From positions 1-18,297 of the forward strand of contig CAIMVB010000361.1 in assembly GCA_903844785.1 (NCBI GenBank): a stretch of DNA of 18,297 bases, written 5' to 3'. The notes below the pieces were generated by a model that did not search any database, was not told the origin of the DNA, and saw only the letters and a list, made by a program, of their open reading frames with translations. Position numbers and translations under genes: made by a program. The stretch's first letter is position 1. Every line of letters begins with the position of its first letter. This DNA comes from an uncultured Rhodospirillales bacterium (GTDB taxonomy: Bacteria > Pseudomonadota > Alphaproteobacteria > Acetobacterales > Acetobacteraceae). Below are positions 14,617 to 18,297 of this stretch, in pieces.

Positions 14617-16230
14617 TCAGGCCGCCATCGCCCCCTCAATCTCCGCGAAGCGCGCCCCGGCGCGCGGCAGAAGCCGCCGCAGATAGAAATCCGCCACCGC
14701 CCCATAGGCCGCGGCATCTGCCGCAGCCGCCCGCGCGAGAAGAGCACCACCCAGAACCCAGCCCACCGCATCCAAATAGGCAGTCGCGAGCGATTGGCTA
14801 GCCTCTGCATCGCGGCTTTGCACTTCCAGCACCGCTTCCGTGGTCCGCGCCAGGCCTTCTGCCGCGGCGCGCAGCCTGGCATCGGGCAGGGCGGCGATCT
14901 CAGTGATCAGGGCGCGCATTTCCGCCCCGCCGTCGCGGGCGAGCTTGCGGGTCAGCAGGTCAATCGCCTGGATGCCGTTGGTGCCCTCATAAATCGGGGC
15001 AATACGCGCATCGCGCAGCACCTGGGCGGCGCCGGTATCCTCAATAAAGCCCATGCCGCCATGCACCTGCACGCCGATCGAGGCGGTTTCCACCCCGCGA
15101 TCCGTGGCCCAGGCCTTCAGCACCGGGATCAGCAAGGCCAGCCGGGCGCTGGCCGCGGCATCGCCCAACAGCTCCGCCTTATCCGCCGCCACCGCCGCTT
15201 CCAGCATGATCAGGCGGGAAGCGAGCGTGCAGGCGCGCATTTCCATCAGCATGCGCGCCACATCCGGGTGTTCGGCAATGCTGCGCCCGCCCTGCACGCG
15301 CTGCGCGGCATATGCTTCGGCCAAGCGCAGCGCCGCCGCGCCATGCGCGACACCTTGGGTGCCCACGCCAAGCCTGGCATTATTCATCATGGCGAACATG
15401 GCTTGCAGGCCGCGATGCGGCTCGCCGACCATCTCGGCCTCGGCGCCCTCATACATCATGATGCAGGTGGGGCTGCCATGGATGCCCATTTTGCGTTCGA
15501 TACCACCGCAGCGGAACGCATTGCGCGCACCATCGGGCAGGATTTTCGGCGCGGCGAATAGCGAAATCCCGCGCGAGCCCGGCGGCGCATCCGGCAGGCG
15601 CGCCAGCACCAGATGCAGGATATTGCCGGCGCAATCATGCTCACCCCAGGTGATGAAAATCTTCTGCCCATGCAGGGCATAACGCCCATTGCCGAGCGGT
15701 TCGGCGCGTGTCCGCAGCACGCCCAAATCACTGCCAGCCTGCGGTTCGGTCAGGCACATCGCGCCAGTCCATTCGCCCGCGATCATCGGTGGCAGCCAGC
15801 GCGCCGCCTGATCCGGCGTGGCGTAATGGCGCAGCAGGTCAATCGCGCCGGCGGAGAGCAGCGGCCCCAGCATGAAGGAGGTATCAGCCGCCATGCCCAA
15901 TTCCACCATGGCGGTCCATAGGCTGAGCGGCAGCCCCTGCCCGCCATGTTCCGCCGGGGCGGCGAGGCCCTGCCAACCGCCTTCGCGCCATTGGTCATAA
16001 AGCGCTGGGTAATGCGCCGGCGTGGTCACGGTGCCATTGGCATAGCGGGCACCCTGCTTGTCGGCTTCCTGGGCCTTGGGCTGCAGGGCTTCGGTGCAGA
16101 AGCGGTTCGCCTCATTCACAATTTGGGCGATGTCATCGGCGGAAAGCGGCGCGCCGGCTGCGTTGGTCAGGCCGGGCAGGTCAACCAGGCGGGTCAGGCC
16201 GAAAATCAGGTCATCAGCGGCGGTCGTCAT
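14617..16230 (-). CDS. Acyl-CoA dehydrogenase, DmdC-like with C-terminal extension domain
   Basis: This 537-residue flavoprotein has the family signatures CLTEPQAGSD at 159-168, KIFITWGEHD near 190, GGMGFIEDTGAAQ near 391, and IYEGTNGIQAIDL near 413, in which Glu415 aligns with the catalytic base of medium-chain enzymes. About 110 residues follow, the extra C-terminal domain of the DmdC (3-methylmercaptopropionyl-CoA dehydrogenase) group. That group is often about 590-600 residues; this one is shorter at the N-terminus and near the EHPDVARML segment, so the substrate may differ from MMPA-CoA. The reaction is alpha-beta dehydrogenation of an acyl-CoA. The ATG at 16230 overlaps the stop of the sarcosine-oxidase-like gene (ATGA) and has GGAGAG upstream. 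It precedes the pigment operon on the same strand with an 84-base gap, with no clear terminator. Confidence 0.92.
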   Translation of the reverse strand: MTTAADDLIFGLTRLVDLPGLTNAAGAPLSADDIAQIVNEANRFCTEALQPKAQEADKQGARYANGTVTTPAHYPALYDQWREGGWQGLAAPAEHGGQGLPLSLWTAMVELGMAADTSFMLGPLLSAGAIDLLRHYATPDQAARWLPPMIAGEWTGAMCLTEPQAGSDLGVLRTRAEPLGNGRYALHGQKIFITWGEHDCAGNILHLVLARLPDAPPGSRGISLFAAPKILPDGARNAFRCGGIERKMGIHGSPTCIMMYEGAEAEMVGEPHRGLQAMFAMMNNARLGVGTQGVAHGAAALRLAEAYAAQRVQGGRSIAEHPDVARMLMEMRACTLASRLIMLEAAVAADKAELLGDAAASARLALLIPVLKAWATDRGVETASIGVQVHGGMGFIEDTGAAQVLRDARIAPIYEGTNGIQAIDLLTRKLARDGGAEMRALITEIAALPDARLRAAAEGLARTTEAVLEVQSRDAEASQSLATAYLDAVGWVLGGALLARAAAADAAAYGAVADFYLRRLLPRAGARFAEIEGAMAA

Positions 16231-17387
16231 GTTGTGCTCTCCAATCCGGCCAGCAGGCCAGGTGCCGGGGCATCCCGCCCGGCGGCCCAGCCCGGCAGCG
16301 CGCGGGCCAACGCAGTATCCTCTGCCGCCGCGGCCAGGGCCAGACCTAAAAGCGGGGCGAATTTGAAGCCATGACCGGAAAAGCCAGACATGACAAAGCT
16401 GCGCGGCGCCAAGGCTTCCAGGATGAATTCTTCCCGGTCTTCCACATCATAATAGCAGGCGGCGGCGCCCAGCACCCGGTAAGCGCCGGCATCAATCAGG
16501 CGCGGGCGGGCGAAGGCCAGGATTTCCTCAATCTCTGCTTTCGTGGCTTCGCGCGGGTCGGCCCCCGCATCGCCCTGGCGGGAAAAGCGGTGATCGCCAA
16601 TCTTGAGCGCGGTGCCCCCCACCGGCGGCACGGCGTAAAACCCGCCATCTTCCGCCAGATCAAGCAGCATGGGCGCGGCTTCCCAGGCGGCGCGAAATTC
16701 GGGCGGCGCTTCCAGCCGCACCAGAATTTGCCGAGAGGCAACAACCCGCCCAGCCAGACCAGCACCAGCAAGCTTCGGCCCCCAGGGCCCGGCGGCCAGT
16801 ACCAAAAGATCAGCGCAGCGTTCCGCGCCATTGGTCAGGCGGATCGCCGCCTTTTCCGACAGGGCAGCGGCAACCTCGGCGGCCTCAAACACCACACCCT
16901 GCGCCGCCAGATGCGCCGCAAGCCCGGCCACGATGCGATCCGCGAACAAAACCCCGCCGCGCGGCAGGGTGAAGGCATCGGCAATTCCCTGGCCGGAGAG
17001 CATCGGAAAGCGCGCGGTGATGTCTCCCGCTGCCAAATCAGCGCAGCCATGGCCATCGGCAAGCAGCGCAGCGCGGCTTTCCGCGAGCCAGCCGCCCGGA
17101 TGATCCGCCAGCGCCAGTACGCCGGTTTCCACATAATGGCGCGCCCCCAGCGCGGCCCAGATCATCTCCCAAGCCTTAAAGGCGGGATCAATCATCCGCA
17201 TATAGCCAGCCTGCGCGCCATAGGCGTGGCGGATCAGCCGGTGCTGATCCACCGAAGCGCCGCGCGGATTGGGGATGGGGGCCTGGTCCAGCACGCGCAC
17301 CTGCCACCCGGCACGGTTCAGCGCCCAGGCAGAGCAAAGCCCCATAATGCCAGCGCCCAGGATAAGGGCGGAAGGTTTTGCGTTCAT
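16227..17387 (-). CDS. Monomeric sarcosine oxidase-like FAD-dependent amine oxidase
   Basis: This 386-residue DAO-family flavoenzyme has the nucleotide-binding LILGAGIMGLCSAWAL at residues 8-23. Residues known from monomeric sarcosine oxidase are present with near-identical spacing: Arg50 and Arg53 in HRLIRHAYG, Lys262 and His266 in LKIGDH, Cys311 in AACYYDVED (covalent FAD attachment), and Lys342 in GFSGHGFKF. It should therefore oxidise a secondary amine such as sarcosine or another N-methyl or cyclic amino acid, giving hydrogen peroxide. There is no signal peptide, so it is cytosolic. It is the first gene of a two-gene unit with the acyl-CoA dehydrogenase (4-base overlap). No Shine-Dalgarno is visible before the ATG at 17387. 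Its promoter must lie in the 153-base divergent gap shared with the MAPEG gene. The exact substrate is not predictable. Confidence 0.9.
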   Translation of the reverse strand: MNAKPSALILGAGIMGLCSAWALNRAGWQVRVLDQAPIPNPRGASVDQHRLIRHAYGAQAGYMRMIDPAFKAWEMIWAALGARHYVETGVLALADHPGGWLAESRAALLADGHGCADLAAGDITARFPMLSGQGIADAFTLPRGGVLFADRIVAGLAAHLAAQGVVFEAAEVAAALSEKAAIRLTNGAERCADLLVLAAGPWGPKLAGAGLAGRVVASRQILVRLEAPPEFRAAWEAAPMLLDLAEDGGFYAVPPVGGTALKIGDHRFSRQGDAGADPREATKAEIEEILAFARPRLIDAGAYRVLGAAACYYDVEDREEFILEALAPRSFVMSGFSGHGFKFAPLLGLALAAAAEDTALARALPGWAAGRDAPAPGLLAGLESTT

Positions 17388-17540
17388 GAGGGAAATCTAT
17401 GCCGGTTTGGGCGGGGGTTGGGAATGCTTGTTTTACCAAGCCGCGAAGGGCAAAGGGACAAAATCCAGGTTGCGCCGCCTTTGCCTGGCCCACGCAAGGC
17501 AAAGGCACTTCCTGCCAAAGCCACAAGGAGAGCACCCCCC
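17388..17540. promoter_or_regulatory. Divergent intergenic region between the oxidase and MAPEG genes
   Basis: This 153-base gap separates divergently transcribed genes and must carry both promoters. No convincing -35/-10 pair was found by eye. It contains a 10-bp perfect inverted repeat (listed separately) and several copies of the core CAAAGG/CAAAGC (for example near 17450, 17501 and 17515). The MAPEG gene has a good Shine-Dalgarno, AAGGAG at 17525-17530, 10 bases before its ATG. Confidence 0.5.
17477..17506. repeat. 10-bp perfect inverted repeat (candidate operator or leader hairpin)
   Basis: GCCTTTGCCT (17477-17486) and AGGCAAAGGC (17497-17506) are exact reverse complements separated by 10 bases. 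The right arm ends 34 bases before the MAPEG ATG. The size fits either an operator for a dimeric regulator or a hairpin in the MAPEG leader. No T run follows, so it is not an intrinsic terminator. Confidence 0.5.
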
Positions 17541-17927
17541 ATGATCATTGCCTTTTGGACCCTGCCTTTGGCGCTGATTTTCCTCTGGCTCAGCTTGCGC
17601 GTGATCCGCTACCGGCGTGCCGAGCGGATCCCGCTTGGGTCGGGCGGCAATGCCACGCTTGAACGCGCCATCAGGGCGCATGCGAATTTCGCGGAATTTG
17701 TGCCCTTTGCGGTATTGCTGCTGCTCCTGGCGGAATGGGGCGGCGCATGGCCTGCCTTGTTGCATGGTCTTGGGGCCCTTCTTGTTGCTGCCCGCCTGTC
17801 CCATGGCATCGGCATTGTGCAGGAACCTGAAGATTTTCGCCTGCGCGTTTTTGGCATGATGGGGACGTTTGGCGTTATGGGCATCGCGGCGCTAGCAGCT
17901 TTTTGGGGCGCGCTGATGCGCGGGTGA
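17541..17927 (+). CDS. MAPEG-family integral membrane protein (YecN-like)
   Basis: This 128-residue, four-helix membrane protein has hydrophobic segments at about residues 2-20, 53-66, 71-88 and 104-124. The loop after helix 1, RYRRAERIPLGSGGNATL, and ERAIRAHANFAEFVPF (Glu41, Asn49, Glu52) match the MAPEG signature ExxxNxxE region, where family members bind glutathione. Eukaryotic members are glutathione-dependent transferases or eicosanoid enzymes; the role of the bacterial YecN-like ones is poorly known. The ATG at 17541 is set by AAGGAG at 17525-17530; the same frame stays open far upstream, but that part is antisense to the oxidase gene. It is divergent from the oxidase and 60 bases ahead of the VOC gene, with which it may be cotranscribed. 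Both neighbours have possible glutathione-related chemistry. Confidence 0.88.
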   Translation: MIIAFWTLPLALIFLWLSLRVIRYRRAERIPLGSGGNATLERAIRAHANFAEFVPFAVLLLLLAEWGGAWPALLHGLGALLVAARLSHGIGIVQEPEDFRLRVFGMMGTFGVMGIAALAAFWGALMRG

Positions 17928-17987
17928 GGCTTGCAGGATTCGACCGATTGCGCCCCATATGCCCCTTCATTCGGGGAGAAATGATCC

Positions 17988-18297
17988 ATGACCTTGGCCC
18001 CTCCGACGTGTCCCGCCAACCTCGTCCCCGAGCTTTCGGTGCGCGACCTCACCAAGAGCCTTGCCTTTTGGTGCGGGCCCTGTGGCTTTGCCGTGGTCTA
18101 TGACCGGCCGGAACACGGCTTCGCCTGCATTCAGCGCGGCTCGGCGCGGGTGATGCTGGACCAGCTGGGTACGGACCGTGACTGGGTGACGGGCCCGCTT
18201 GAGCCGCCGCTAGGGCGGGGCATCAACCTTGAGATAGCGGTCGAGGATGTCGCGCCAATCCTGGCGGCGCTGGCGGCGGCGGGCTGGCCGCTTTTCC
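17988..18297 (+). CDS. VOC-superfamily (glyoxalase/bleomycin-resistance-like) protein, 3' end outside window
   Basis: About 103 residues are visible, starting MTLAPPTCPANLVPELSV and running off the window end. PELSVRDLTKSLAFWCGPCGFAVVYDRPE is the usual first beta-alpha-beta unit of the VOC fold, cut here into two quoted parts in meaning: a PEL-x-V-x-D-L strand and an F-W-x-x-x-x-G-F helix end. GFACIQRGSARVMLDQ and the later GINLEIAVEDVAPILAAL fit the second strand set. The family includes glyoxalase I, bleomycin-binding proteins and dioxygenases; the C-terminal half needed to judge metal ligands is missing. The start at 17988 is supported by GGGGAG at 17973-17978 with 9-base spacing. An ATG at 17981 is in another frame. 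It follows the MAPEG gene by 60 bases on the same strand. Confidence 0.85.
   Translation, partial: MTLAPPTCPANLVPELSVRDLTKSLAFWCGPCGFAVVYDRPEHGFACIQRGSARVMLDQLGTDRDWVTGPLEPPLGRGINLEIAVEDVAPILAALAAAGWPLF

Noticed and set aside
1..18297. CRISPR arrays, insertion sequences, phage genes and attachment sites (including the tRNA-Leu 3' end as an integration site).
   Set aside because: No regularly spaced repeats, transposase or integrase frames were seen, and no second copy of the tRNA 3' end was noticed by eye.

Overview
This is a GC-rich (about 60-65%) window with dense gene packing, GC-biased codons and repeated 4-base stop/start overlaps. The protein families (HpnC/D/E squalene synthesis, a Bug-type solute-binding protein, a SPINDLY-type glycosyltransferase, a DmdC-like acyl-CoA dehydrogenase) suggest an alphaproteobacterium, plausibly Acetobacteraceae/Rhodospirillales such as a pigmented Roseomonas relative. 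The lineage is inferred from gene content and composition; no rRNA or marker gene is present to prove it.

Layout. The left plus-strand block (1-3483) holds the 3' part of a gamma-glutamyltransferase gene, a TPR/GT41 glycosyltransferase coupled to it by an ATGA overlap, a tRNA-Leu(UAA), and a small DCC-family (DUF393) thiol protein. It converges on minus-strand genes: an orphan Bug/TctC substrate-binding protein (3490-4473) and a GNAT acetyltransferase (4593-5204). The centre (5229-14532, minus strand, about 9.3 kb) is one tightly coupled operon. In transcription order it encodes a CrtN-type carotenoid desaturase, a second CrtN/CrtP-type oxidoreductase, a PlsC-like acyltransferase, a GT2 glycosyltransferase, an HpnC-HpnD fusion, HpnE, and an aldehyde dehydrogenase. 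Upstream, also on the minus strand, lie a DmdC-like acyl-CoA dehydrogenase and a sarcosine-oxidase-like flavoenzyme (14617-17387), likewise coupled to each other. Divergent from these, on the plus strand, are a MAPEG membrane protein and the 5' part of a VOC (glyoxalase-fold) gene that leaves the window.

How the genes work together. The central operon reads as a self-contained route from farnesyl diphosphate to an esterified C30 carotenoid. HpnCD and HpnE make squalene, the two CrtN-family enzymes desaturate and terminally oxidise it, and the aldehyde dehydrogenase makes the carboxylic acid. The GT2 enzyme would add a sugar and the PlsC-like enzyme a fatty acid. The end product would be analogous to staphyloxanthin, but made by the squalene route rather than by CrtM. 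The most unusual element is the fusion of HpnC and HpnD into one 553-residue polypeptide. No squalene-hopene cyclase or other hopanoid gene is present here, so the squalene module appears dedicated to pigment.
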